A stretch of DNA of 39,162 nt, taken from the NCBI GenBank assembly GCA_011947345.1, contig JAAVTG010000046.1, positions 1 through 39,162 on the forward strand, given 5' to 3'. The notes under the pieces are model-generated. The model was not told where the DNA came from, ran no database searches, and saw nothing but the letters and a program-made list of their open reading frames with translations. The stretch's first letter is position 1. Each line of letters opens with the position of its first letter. Source of the DNA: Phytophthora quininea. Its lineage: Eukaryota > Oomycota > Peronosporomycetes > Peronosporales > Peronosporaceae. A program made the position numbers and the translations under genes. This document shows, piece after piece, positions 1 through 10,210 of this stretch.

Positions 1-2099
1 GGCACGTGCATCAAGTGCTGCCAGAGATCCACCGGCAAGACCTTGGCCATGAAGAAGGCGCGCGTTTTCCCCAAGGTAAGCGAGATCTTTCGAGTGAATG
101 GGAGTTTTAGATTGAGGCTGGGCTAATAACGGTGCGCTGGCTAAAACAGGGAGAAGGAGTGCCGTACTACATGCTGCGAGAGCTGGCGGTGCTCAAGGGC
201 ACCCGACACAAAAATATCGCGTCTCTTGAGCTCATCAGTTTGGCCAAGGACGAGCTCCACGTGTTCTTCCCTACGTCGACAAGACGTTGCATGAAATTAT
301 CAACCCCACAGGAGACCCGACTGGCGGTCGAGTCTTGTCGGAGCAAGTGGTGAGTCACCTCATGCAATACGTTGTTGAGTCTTTCTAAGTGATTTATGAT
401 ATTTGCAGATCCGGAAATTGCTCCACCAGCTTCTGGATGCGATTGCATATTGCCACCGCCGCGGAGTGTTGCACCGTAACCTGAAACCCAAGCACTTGCT
501 GATCAAAACGGCAGATCCAAAGAATCTGAATGACGCCAAGTTGCAGATATCGGACTTTGCGCTGGTTCGAGCGACTGGGATCCCTCGACGCACCTACACC
601 ATGGAAGTGGTGACGCTGTGGTATCGTCCGCCCGAGATCCTCATGGGTGTGCGAGGCTACTCCTCCGCTGTGGACATCTGGTCAGTCGGGTGCATCTTTG
701 CCGAGATGGCCCAAGGCAAGCCCCTCTTCACAGGCATCTCGGAGATCGACCAGCTGTTCCAGATCTTCAGCAAACTCTCGACGCCGACGTCCGAAACGTG
801 GCCAGGATTCTCCTCCCTGCCCAATTACCACTTCGAGTTCCCGCACTGGAAACGTCGACCATTGAATCGCCTTTTCCCGAAAATCTCGGACCTCGGCATC
901 GACTTGTTGACGAAACTGCTCGTGTACAACCCCGACCAGCGTATTACGGCTGAGGATGCTCTTCGTCACCCTTACTTCTCGGATGAAGCTCCTGCGTTTT
1001 CTCCGCTCACCCCCAAAATCCCAATGGACCAGATGTGCTACACCATGAGTCGAGCACGCATTGGGCCCACCCCAGAGCACGTCCAACTGTTCCACGCGTA
1101 TCTGCGTCAGACTGAGCGAGAGTCCTGGAAGGAGATCAAATACTTGAGGTAGGTATCACGTGTTTGTCCATGTCTATAGAGTCTGTTATCTCACTGTTGA
1201 CATACCTTCAAACAGCCGACAAAAGACGCTTCGACCAGCCCACCGATCGATGCTGGTGGATTGGCTCATCGAAGGTACGCGATTGTAACGAATAGTGAGG
1301 AATGACCAAATTGAAATGAACTAACTGCTTGTAGTGGTGGACGTGTTTGAGATGTGTCTCCGCACGGCTTTCCTCGCTGTGAACTACACGGACCGCTATC
1401 TAGACATTGTCATGGTGAAGAAGACCCAGTTCCAGTTACTCGGCGCGACCTGCTTGCACGTCGCGTCGAAATGCGAAGATGTGTCCTATATTGGTGTGGA
1501 AGATCTCGCCATGTGCGCCGACAACGTGTATACTTCTGTGGAAGTATTGGAGATGGAAGAGAAACTGTTGAACACCCTCAACTTTACGCTTTCGGTGCCC
1601 ACTGGTGCGTTATGCGTCGTCTCATCCCTGTTGTGTTGATCTAACTGTCTGTTGCTGTGCAGCGCTGGATTTCCTGAATATTTACGAACGCATGATCCCT
1701 CCGATTCAAAAGAAAACGTCGATGTTGGCACATTACTTGCTCGAATTGGCGCTGCAAGAGTACCAGTTTCTCAAGTACTTGCCGTCCGTGGTGGCAGCCT
1801 GCTGTTTGTCCATGGCCATGTACACTTTGGATGGCTTCCCGATGGTGAGTCAACCTTCTAAGCCTTAAGTAGTCGCTGATTCTAATGCTTTTTGCGTCGT
1901 TTGTGGTCAGACGAGAGAGCTAGTCGATGCTTGCGAGTACAGTTGGTCAGAGTTGAAGGACTGCATGAGCGAGTTGGAGACGTTGTACTCGAATTCGCCG
2001 TCGAACAATTTGGCGGTGATCAAGAAGCGCTACTCGAAAGCCGAGAGGTGCCAGGTAGCGAACGTGCTACCTCCGACGACGTTCAACATGGCGTTTTAA
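1..2099 (+). CDS. CDK-like kinase fused to an A/B-type cyclin (5' partial, one frameshift)
   Basis: Seven exons are readable: 1-75, 150-349, 409-1148, 1216-1274, 1335-1604, 1663-1844 and 1911-2099 (stop TAA). The window opens in the glycine loop, so about 15 or more N-terminal residues are missing. The kinase part keeps the beta-3 lysine (LAMKK), a PSTAIRE-like helix reading PYYMLRE, the activation-loop RTYTMEVVTLWYR and the CDK C-lobe. The catalytic loop reads HRNLKP (Asn at 478-480) instead of HRDLKP, and DFG is DFA (553-561). Without a stop between them follows a mitotic-type cyclin box (SMLVDWLIE, VNYTDRYLD, HVASKCEDV) and a cyclin C-lobe. The exons total 1715 nt; exon 150-349 changes frame near 267-271, and one added base gives 572 codons. 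Kinase and cyclin in one chain would be self-paired, but the altered catalytic residues suggest weak or no phosphotransfer. The fusion is well supported; activity is inferred. Confidence 0.88.
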
Positions 2100-2274
2100 T
2101 TCTAGTCAGTGTCAGTAGTAGTTGGGTTATGTATTTACTAGAGGTTTGTTCTCTCAGTCCGCGGCGAGTGCAGCCATGGTTGACAAGGTGCTGGTCGGCC
2201 GACACGAAGAGCTCACAAAGGCAAGAAGAGATGGTAACAAAGAGAGAATGCGCTGTTGACTACAAAATAGCGTC
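2100..2274. other. Convergent intergenic gap
   Basis: This gap lies between the stop codons of the kinase-cyclin gene and recA. It should hold both 3' UTRs and poly(A) sites. No further gene is seen. Confidence 0.6.
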
Positions 2275-2997
2275 CTAGTTGACCTTTTCGACCTCAATGT
2301 CATCGCCCTCTCCAGCTTCGACTTGGTTTTCAAGCAAACCAGCGGGCTCTTCTACAGTAACGCCTTTGTTGTTGACTTCATCGATTAACGCTGCTTCCTC
2401 AGCACCGACCGGCTCGAAAAGCATTTGGCGCAGCTTCGTTTCAAGGTCCTGCGCGATCTCAGGGTTCTCTTGGAGGAACACCTTTGCTTTAGCTTTGCCC
2501 TGAGCGATGGGTTCTGTAAAGAGATAAGAAGCAGCCATGAGATAAGGAGCAACAACATCCAATTAGTGAAGCGAAACTTACCATCGCCTCCAGCCAGACT
2601 GTACCAAGCCCCAGAACGCTTCAGCAGACCGTGCTGCACTCCCAAGTCAAGCTGTGTGATCCATTGCACAAATGGTGAGTCCCATGCTAACGACTAACAA
2701 GCGATCAATCCTACCAGCTCTGATTGGCGGTCAATGCCGTGACCAAACATCATGTCAAACGTCGCGACCTTGAAGGGCGAGGCCAACTTGTTCTTGGCCA
2801 CTTTGACCACCGTCTCGTTGCCCACGACCTGGTCTCCTTCCTTGATGGCCGTTTTGCGCCGAATGTCCAGCCGCACCGACGCGTAGTAGCGCAACGCCGT
2901 GCCGCCGGATGTCACCTCAGGCGAACCGAAGATGATCCCCACCTTCTGCCGGATCTGGTTCAGGAAAATGATGGTGCAGTTCGACTTGGACAGCGAA

Positions 2998-3041
<44 letters not shown>

Positions 3042-3862
3042 AGCAATCTGCTGGTCTCCCATCTCACCCTCGAGCTCAGCGCGCGGCACGAGAGCAGCCA
3101 CACTGTCCAGCACCACCAAGTCCACAGCCCCCGACCGGATCAAAGTGTCTGCAATTTCCAGAGCTTCTTCGCCTGAGTCCGGCTGGGAAACATACAGCGA
3201 GTCGATGTCGACGCCCAGAGCTTTGGCGTAATGGGCGTCAATCGCGTGCTCTGCGTCGATAAAGGCGCATACCCCACCCTCGGTCTTCTGAGCTTGAGCG
3301 ATGCAACTCAATGCCAACGTCGTCTTGCCAGAGCTCTCAGGGCCGTAGATCTCCACCACGCGTCTGGCATTAGTATTGTTAGCTGAGAAGAAGAAGCAAT
3401 ACTCTTTTTTGAAGAGTAATGGACGCACCCTCGTGGGATCCCACCAACGCCCAGAGCCAAGTCCAAAGACAAAGACCCGGAAGAAATCACCTCCACCTTC
3501 TCCGCAATCTTTCTGCAATAAAAAGTATTAGACATAATAAACTATTTCACTAAAGTTGGCTTACGTGGAGCCCAGTTGCATCACAGCTCCCTTGCCGAAG
3601 CTACTCTCGATCTGGCGGATGGCCATCATCAGTGCGGCGCTCCGTTCTGTTCGTACAGCAAAACAGCAAGTTGCTCAATGCATGTATGGGTACATTTTGT
3701 TGAAGGACACGTACCGGAGCCGGACGCACTAGTGACACGCCCGCTCTTGGCGGCCGAGCGCTTGAAGCGCACGAGGTTCAGATGCGGCGATGCAGAAGAC
3801 GCTGCGGCGGCAGGAAGCCGCTGCTGGCCAAGCACCGGAACGCGAGCCACACGACGCAGCAT
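2275..3862 (-). CDS. recA: Mitochondrial-type RecA recombinase
   Basis: Six coding exons in transcript order: 3862-3715, 3646-3565, 3512-3429, 3363-2715, 2651-2582 and 2513-2275. They total 1272 nt, giving a 423-residue protein with no frame break. The Walker A motif is GPESSGKTT, followed by FIDAEHA, the Walker B strand [12 protein letters not shown], loop L1 ([18 protein letters not shown]) and an L2-like segment ([20 protein letters not shown]). The C-terminal region includes [10 protein letters not shown] and ends in an acidic tail, as in bacteria. Residues 1-45 before the RecA core are rich in Arg and Ala and poor in acids, like a mitochondrial presequence. Bacterial-type RecA proteins in plants and protists act in organelle homologous recombination and strand exchange. 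Short introns show nuclear residence. It faces the kinase-cyclin gene tail to tail and is divergent from the next gene. Identity is firm; mitochondrial location is inferred because oomycetes have no plastid. Confidence 0.96.
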
Positions 3863-4154
3863 CTTGATTTATGCTGCTTTTTACTTATGCTGCAGACATT
3901 TCGAAGCGACATTATGTTAGCCAGAAAACAACAGCATTCCTGGTGTACAGACAATACCATACTTAGTCGGCAGGACAGCATTTCTGGTGTATTGCTCGGG
4001 TAGAACTGCATCGTATGAACATCGACATCACGGTAAAGATGAACTCACATGCATGGAGTCGCAACAAGGAATTGACTAAACTATCGGTAGAGGAAAACTT
4101 GTCAGCAACTTAAAGTCGTTAAGTTCGCACGATATTGGCTCATAGTCGTCGAAG
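3863..4154. promoter_or_regulatory. Divergent promoter region recA / 4155 gene
   Basis: This stretch of 292 bp separates two divergent start codons, so it should carry both promoters. I looked for the oomycete initiator-type core (roughly YTCAYTYY followed by CAWTTT) and found no convincing match on either strand. Confidence 0.4.
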
Positions 4155-5549
4155 ATGCCGCTGTCCAAGACGTCGATGCGCAGCCGCCGCGCTGCCTCCG
4201 AACACGCAGGCCAGACTCCGTCGGCGCTGCTCAAGAAGATTGGCCTGAGAGGCAAAGAGGTGGTGCGCATCATCAAGGAGGAGTGGGGATGGGAGGTGGA
4301 GGAGCCCCATGCGCTTCAGACTGAGAAAATTTACCACACGCCAGAAAGCAGAGCGAAGCGCCAAGAGGCCCGACGAGGAGAAGACTTTTTCATTGGAGAA
4401 GGAGAGCTATACGCATTCATTTTGGACCAAGGTGGCGTGGGGTATTTACTGCCAGGAGAAGACTTTTCGGAAGAGGAATTGCCGCCTACACAAGTGCAGG
4501 AGCAAGAAACAACACAATTGGAACAGTCCAGAAGTGTGACGCCCTCTCCTCTGAAAGCATGGTTGGGTAGTAGCCGACTGACCCAGGACAGCACGCAGAC
4601 GACCATTGAGATCGAGGACTCGTCCGATGCAATGAGTGTAGAGAGCTACAGAACTGGACCGCTGGAGCGCAAGTGGAAGCGGCGGAAGAAATTGTCCACC
4701 ACAAGAGGGAAATCGGTGGAGAGAGAGCCCACGCCCAAGCCCACACCAAAGAAGCAGCCATCCAAAACAGCAAAGAGTCCTGCTGGAAAGCGCACCAAGA
4801 ACGCATCGGCACGTGAGAGCAAGAGTGCTGTGAAAGCAGAGTCGATCCCGTGGAACCCTAGCGCTGGGTTCGATGCCAAGACGAATAGCGAGTACCAAGC
4901 ATCGTTGACCGCAAAAGGCTGGCGAGCGCAACTGCTTCGAGACGTGGAAGTGCATCTGCTGCGAGCTGTTGCGGCGATCAGTCGTGTGCAGACGAAAGTT
5001 ACGCCTTCGGATGGACGTGAAGAAGTTTTCCGGCCAAGCGAAGGAGCGGGACCCCATGCCAAGGGCTCGACGGAAATTCTGCAGGAGCTGGAGGCGCTCT
5101 CGATCAGCATCCAAGCGTCGCAAAGAGACCTCATCTCAATGGTATCGGGTGTCATCGCCCAGGCTGAACGCTCGAACGTGCCGGACCGCATTGATGTGGC
5201 CGGTCGCATTGGGATCCCTACGTTCGTGTCCACGGGGCCAGAAAGCTTGACGCTCATGCGTGACGTTGAGCGGTACTTGCTCTACTTTGTCGCTGCGGTG
5301 CGCCGTTATCAGCGGACGAAAAACACCGCCGTTAATTGTGACAGCGATACTTCGTCACAAGCAACTACCAGCAGGGACGGCAAGAGAGCAGAACTACGGG
5401 CACTTCAGCTTAGAATCGATGAATCGTCCGCAGAGCTGCAGGAAATTACGCTTTTGGTCAGCACCCAAGTCAAGAACCAGCAGCGCACTCCAAGCGCCAA
5501 GGGATCTACCAGATCCGTGCGTGCAGTTATTGCTGAAGACACAGCTTAA
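4155..5549 (+). CDS. Unrecognised basic protein with a tandem ~107-residue internal duplication
   Basis: This intronless frame encodes 464 residues from ATG 4155 to a TAA at 5547. I do not recognise the family. The N-terminal 130 residues are mixed and include YLLPGEDFSEEELPP. Residues about 165-245 are Lys/Arg/Ser/Pro-rich with a likely nuclear localisation signal (ERKWKRRKKL). The C-terminal 210 residues hold two similar helical units. RDVEVHLLRAVAAISRVQTK near residue 262 matches RDVERYLLYFVAAVRRYQRT near 369, and ILQELEALSISIQASQRDL near 308 pairs with LRALQLRIDESSAELQEI near 414. The offset is 106-107 residues throughout. Each unit predicts two amphipathic helices joined by a polar loop. 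No signal peptide or transmembrane segment is visible. A nuclear, protein- or nucleic acid-binding role is only a guess. The long intact frame supports it as a real gene. Confidence 0.8.
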   Translation: MPLSKTSMRSRRAASEHAGQTPSALLKKIGLRGKEVVRIIKEEWGWEVEEPHALQTEKIYHTPESRAKRQEARRGEDFFIGEGELYAFILDQGGVGYLLPGEDFSEEELPPTQVQEQETTQLEQSRSVTPSPLKAWLGSSRLTQDSTQTTIEIEDSSDAMSVESYRTGPLERKWKRRKKLSTTRGKSVEREPTPKPTPKKQPSKTAKSPAGKRTKNASARESKSAVKAESIPWNPSAGFDAKTNSEYQASLTAKGWRAQLLRDVEVHLLRAVAAISRVQTKVTPSDGREEVFRPSEGAGPHAKGSTEILQELEALSISIQASQRDLISMVSGVIAQAERSNVPDRIDVAGRIGIPTFVSTGPESLTLMRDVERYLLYFVAAVRRYQRTKNTAVNCDSDTSSQATTSRDGKRAELRALQLRIDESSAELQEITLLVSTQVKNQQRTPSAKGSTRSVRAVIAEDTA

Positions 5550-5789
5550 GAGACCGTGCGTGTTTGAGCTAACGTTTTTGCATGACACTGAACAGTTCGC
5601 GGGTGGCACCGTTGACGCTAAACCCAGTGACGAGTGCACCGAACACTCGGGAGCTTCACCACGCAGGCTTGAAGACAATTTGTGGTTAGTTTGAAAGATA
5701 CTATACTACTCATGTTGTGTACCAGGAAATAGAGAGAACTCCACCACAGGCCGGATCACGCATTTGAGCTGACCTGACTAATGTGTCTG
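5550..5789. other. Convergent intergenic gap
   Basis: This gap of 240 bp lies between the stop of the 4155 gene and the stop of the channel gene. It presumably holds 3' UTRs only. No feature is recognised. Confidence 0.5.
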
Positions 5790-8700
5790 CTAATCTTTGT
5801 CTGCTTCCGCCCAGCACGGTTGAATATCAGAGAGGACGTACAGCAAGTCATTCCCGGTCAGGACTTCGTGCGGCTGCGGATTGACGTACACATAGCCGTA
5901 CGGGACACTTCGCTCCTGCTCCGGCACTTCGATGCGAGCCCTGGGGGCGGATTTCTGGTCGTTAATCCATTTACCTTCATGGAGTGTGTGAACAGAAGGC
6001 GAATGGAGCATGGGGTCCGGACGACAGCGATAGAGACCGATCACCAGAATTCCGTCGGAAGAGAGGAGATAGTGGAAGACAAACTCGAAGGAGTGGCCGA
6101 CAAAATCCATGGGCACTTCCACCGCGAACAGAGAGCTCCGTTGGACGCTCAACGCAGATGATGACGACAACGACGGCGACCCCATTGCCTCGCCGAACCC
6201 TCCAGTGTTGGCAGGAGTACTCGGTAGCGTTCCAACCCCTCCGTCCGTCCAAGACGCAAAGATGAATTCGCGGAGGATGTTTTTGATGCGAGAGTTGAAG
6301 AACTGGTTGATGAGCAGACTATCGCAGAGCGATGTGCTGTACGTGAGTCCCGACGCGAAGGCTGGAGACACCGAGAAATTGCCTGCTAGCTCGAGGGATG
6401 AAGCTGATGAAAGATCGCCCTTGGTATCAGGCGAAGACGGAAACCACCCGCTGACAGCGAGATTCTGGGCCACGAAGTGCACGTTTGCACGGTTGACGAG
6501 CTCTGTGATGACGCGTGGAGCCTGTTTGGGGCCAATGAACGTTATGATCTTCTTGTGAAGCGCGATGCAGTCCTATTGAGCATGGCAGGCGATGGTTACA
6601 ATTACAGCTCAATCCTTCCAGAGCATTGAAGACACTTACTGCGTCTTGGAGAAGTTCTGAGCTGCCAGCGTCGGAGATCTCTCCTTCCGAGCCCATGATC
6701 ACGATGCGGTATGCATGATCCACGCCAGCCCGCCTCAAAGTGCTTTGACGGAAAGGGTCCCCTACTACAAAATGGACGTCTTGGAAGCACTGGAAATGCT
6801 CGTAGTCGTCTGCTTCTGGTAGTGTTGCAGTCACGATAACCACAGGACGATGATGCCGCAGCGCTCGAACACGAAGCGGACCGATGAGGTACTCGAGGTG
6901 GTGAGGAAATGACGACGGTGAGAGTACACAAACCACAATGTGCGAGATCGGGAACACTAGCGAAGCTACGTCATGGACAACTGCGGCGTCTGCAAATTGG
7001 TGCGTGGGCGAAGAGATTCCGGTATCAACTGTCAGTGGATCGTCCTCGTTCTCATCTGGCTTCCATCCTGTTTGGTTCTCCTGTTCAGACGCAGGACTTG
7101 TTACGTCGGTTTGCCAGTTTACGAACCGTGATTCCCTTCGACGAGGGTGCGCGCTGTTATCATAGTCAACGTTCCCCATGCTACTTGGCGTGTCATTTCC
7201 AGTGCTGCTTCCCGATGTCGACTTTCGATTGACTTTGCTCCCTTGGCGAGATAAAGAGGCCGACTTCGACTCTCGGCGTTGGGATGTCCAAGCGGCCGGC
7301 ATGTTGTCACACCTGAGCATATCAGTCACGGAATTGGCTTGGCGTCGGTCTTGAGCAATGACAAAGACTTTCTCGTCTCCAAGACACGTGTACGAGTCTC
7401 CAGGATTCAAGAGCAGCTTGCCTCCGCTCCCTTTCGAGACCAGCGCTGTGGTGATGGCGAATATGATGACACCTGAGCATTGCGAGTATGCGAGCGACGC
7501 CACCTCCGAAAACGTCTTCCCGAAAATCACGGCGGACGAAGGTAGGTCCACGGAATACACTTCATGGCTTGAACCGTACAAGTAGCGATCTTCCCAGGAC
7601 GCGTCTGCTGCTGGAGGTTCGTCGGCACTGCTGCTTGAAATGTAACTCGAGGTCGACGTCATGCTGTACATGAAAGTCGAGAAGCCTGGACACACGCAAT
7701 TCTGGCCGAGAAGAGAGTGCATCACCTCCGAGAAACAGAGCACGTTGGACACGCTCAAGTCAGCGATGAGACTGCGGTTCACGGACAAGTGCAGCTGTGC
7801 AAACACCCGAGCTTCTGGTGCCAGTCGTCTCGCTGCCAGAACGCGCATCAACGAGCGATGGTCGCTGCTGTCCGGAGTCTCCCCGCCTACACGTCGTGCC
7901 AGCACAAAAATTGCATCGGCTGTGCTGCATGCTGCTCTTTGGGCGTCGTCAGCATCCAGCAGTGAGCCTTGGATGAAACTCACACGCTTCTCGAAGAACG
8001 GGTCCATCATCAGAGCGATCAAAGCTGCTGCTGGCTCCTCCTCGCTCAAGACAACCACGTTGATGTCGACGATGTCGTGGTCGTCATGGAAAACTTCACT
8101 GAAGAAATGATCAATACGCGACGGTGTCAGGTCTCCACAAAGAACGATGTGCTTGTTCCCAGTCGACGGCGCATGAATAGCCAATTCGTACGGCGAGAAG
8201 GAGCTCCCCAGGGCCAGGATTTGCGAGATTTGGTACGGCACCACCAAAATCAGCACCAGAACAAGAGCACCGACACAAACTTTGGCCAGGTCGTTGTCTG
8301 CGGGAGGTGACTGGATAGTCACGAACGCCAGCACTGAGTTGAAGAACGCGTTGAAGAACGTCCAGTCTCCGAGGTTCCCTGACGAGTACTTGGCGTCTGC
8401 AGTCTCCGCAATCTGGATGATACCTGCTGCGACGGCAATGATGATGGTCAACTGGAGATAGCACAGCATGGCAAACTGCTGTACAGGAGACATTAGTCCG
8501 TGGCAGCGACTCAGCACTGCCTTGGCCTCGATGTAGCACATGACGAAGCGCAGCGGATACACGAAGCGCCAATACGACGTGTCCACCCAAAGCGTACTGC
8601 ACATGACTTTGTTAGACTGATCATTACGCGAGGAGACTATGAATCAAATGGTACTCAACTGGTATTGAAGGAAGAACGATGCTGGTAGCACTGGAAGCAC

Positions 8701-9337
8701 GACAACAAGAGTGACCAGCCCTGGCCAGGAGAGCATGTAGTCTCTACGTCGACTGGAGAGGTAAATGCCACGGAAGAGAAAGTCGATACCAAACAGGGCA
8801 GCGCAGATAATGTCCGTGATCCAAAGGCTGTTTGGCATCTACGAAGACGGAGTTAGCTTAGATACACTATGTCAACACTCGAGTAACAATGGCCGTACTT
8901 CGTTGGATGGGATGTAGGTGTTGGCAATGTACGAGCTGACAAAGACGGCGGATACCAGCACCAAGAAAATGTCGACGCCCACTCCAAACGAACTATGGTC
9001 CAAGTACCTGCACGAGCTTGTGGGTTGGCACACGAACTTCTAAGACATGGGCATCGGCTTTTCACCTACCGACTGAGACGGTCTCGACTTCTAGCGTCCT
9101 GGCCACTGTGAAGGATTTTGGCGGTCGTCATCAAATCCCCGCTCTCAGACTCTGCAGGACAATGTGCGAATGAATCATCATCGTCTGTCAAGTCTCACAT
9201 GACATTCTGGTCTTACCGAAATGCACCGAGTGGTGCTCGTGGTGCTGCGGACTCTGCAGCTGCTGCATCGCCCGCTTCACTGGCGAAATGGTGCCGTAGT
9301 TGGATCCATGGTCGTGGTGGAGATGTTGTCGCTCCAT
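5790..9337 (-). CDS. Slo/BK-like cation channel with two RCK domains and an atypical pore loop
   Basis: Six coding exons in transcript order: 9337-9217, 9151-9070, 9007-8899, 8838-8660, 8596-6640 and 6572-5790. They total 3231 nt, giving 1076 residues with no frame break. Hydrophobic segments fit S1 (about 76-95), S2 (110-131), S3 (142-160), a poorly charged S4 (167-190), S5 (204-228) and S6 (270-293). RCK1 begins at about 308 (NKHIVLCGDL). RCK2 begins with ISHIVVCVLSP and includes RPVVIVTATLPEAD. A Ser/Arg-rich linker with RRES-type sites separates them. This is the layout of Slo potassium channels, in which cytosolic RCK domains sense ions and open the pore. The expected TVGYGD filter is replaced by TIQSPP (8302-8319), so ion selectivity is uncertain. 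Start ATG 9337 was chosen because upstream codons look non-coding; the frame also has an ATG at 9670. The donor of the fourth intron is GTTGAG, which is weak. Confidence 0.85.
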
Positions 9338-9962
9338 TGCTGTTGACAATCGCTTTGTGAACGGACGACGATAAGATCGGATATGCCAAGCGTCGCCAAC
9401 TTCTGGTGGACAGCAATCTACTTGCGAACCACTTGTAAATGACTCGTTCACGACAGGAAGCAATGAGTGGGAAGTCCGCACACGGGCTTGGTACGGCAAC
9501 GAGCAGCAACAGTTACTCGGGAGGGCTTCTCTAGTTGTCAGTATTTTGTGGAGTGAACCCCAATTGCCACCTTTCGCCGCCTCCTCTCTGATATTTACTC
9601 GTGGTGGATAAACCCAGTAGGACAAACTCCACCACTCACGTAGGAAAACGTCCGGCACTTCAGCTGCCATCACGGGACGAACAATCCACAACTACCCTCC
9701 AACACCAACGGTGGCGATCAGCACACTCCGCAATAAACCAGGTTGATCAAACTTGGCTGCGACTCTCAAGAAAGGAGCTCTTTTCTGTTTCGTCATGCTT
9801 CCGAGATGTTGCCAACTGGAGCAGCAGATCGTATCGACTTGTGACAACGAGATGCCGGACATCATTTCGCTGTCATCGAAGCCAGAAGCATCACTTCAGG
9901 TACTGCGTGAAATACACTTCAAGGGTCCGGCGAGCTTTATCGAGATCACAGTAGATTGCCTA
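9338..9962 (-). promoter_or_regulatory. Upstream region of the channel gene, bounded by the Helitron 3' end
   Basis: About 625 bp separate the likely channel start from the Helitron terminus. The channel frame stays open to an in-frame ATG at 9670, so part could be an N-terminal extension, but its composition gives no support. No core promoter motif was identified. Confidence 0.4.
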
Positions 9963-9973
9963 CAAGTCGAGCG

Positions 9974-9990
9974 CCGCCGCTACGCGGCGG
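9974..9990 (-). repeat. Helitron 3' terminal hairpin, left copy
   Basis: Perfect 7-bp stem (CCGCCGC/GCGGCGG) with a 3-nt loop, 11 nt inside the element end. This is the stop-signal geometry of Helitron 3' ends. Confidence 0.85.
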
Positions 9991-10210
9991 TGGGTTATGG
10001 TTCGATGCAGCTGTGTGAACCGTCCGCCTCCGCTACGCTCCAGCGGGATGATGTAGCTTTTCGCACGAATTAGTAAGTAGTGCAATCTAAAACGTACAGG
10101 CATATAAAACGTGTCATGAAAATTGTCAAGGGCCATTTGTCCAACATAAAGCTAGGTTCTAGTTCGCAGTGGCAAGCTACTACATCTAGCCTAGCAATGG
10201 ACCTCGACTC

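Noticed and set aside
9338..9670. Longer channel N-terminus from ATG 9670.
   Set aside because: The frame is open, but the stretch is Cys/Ser/Arg-mixed without channel similarity. ATG 9337 already gives an exact 1077-codon gene. It is kept as an alternative only.
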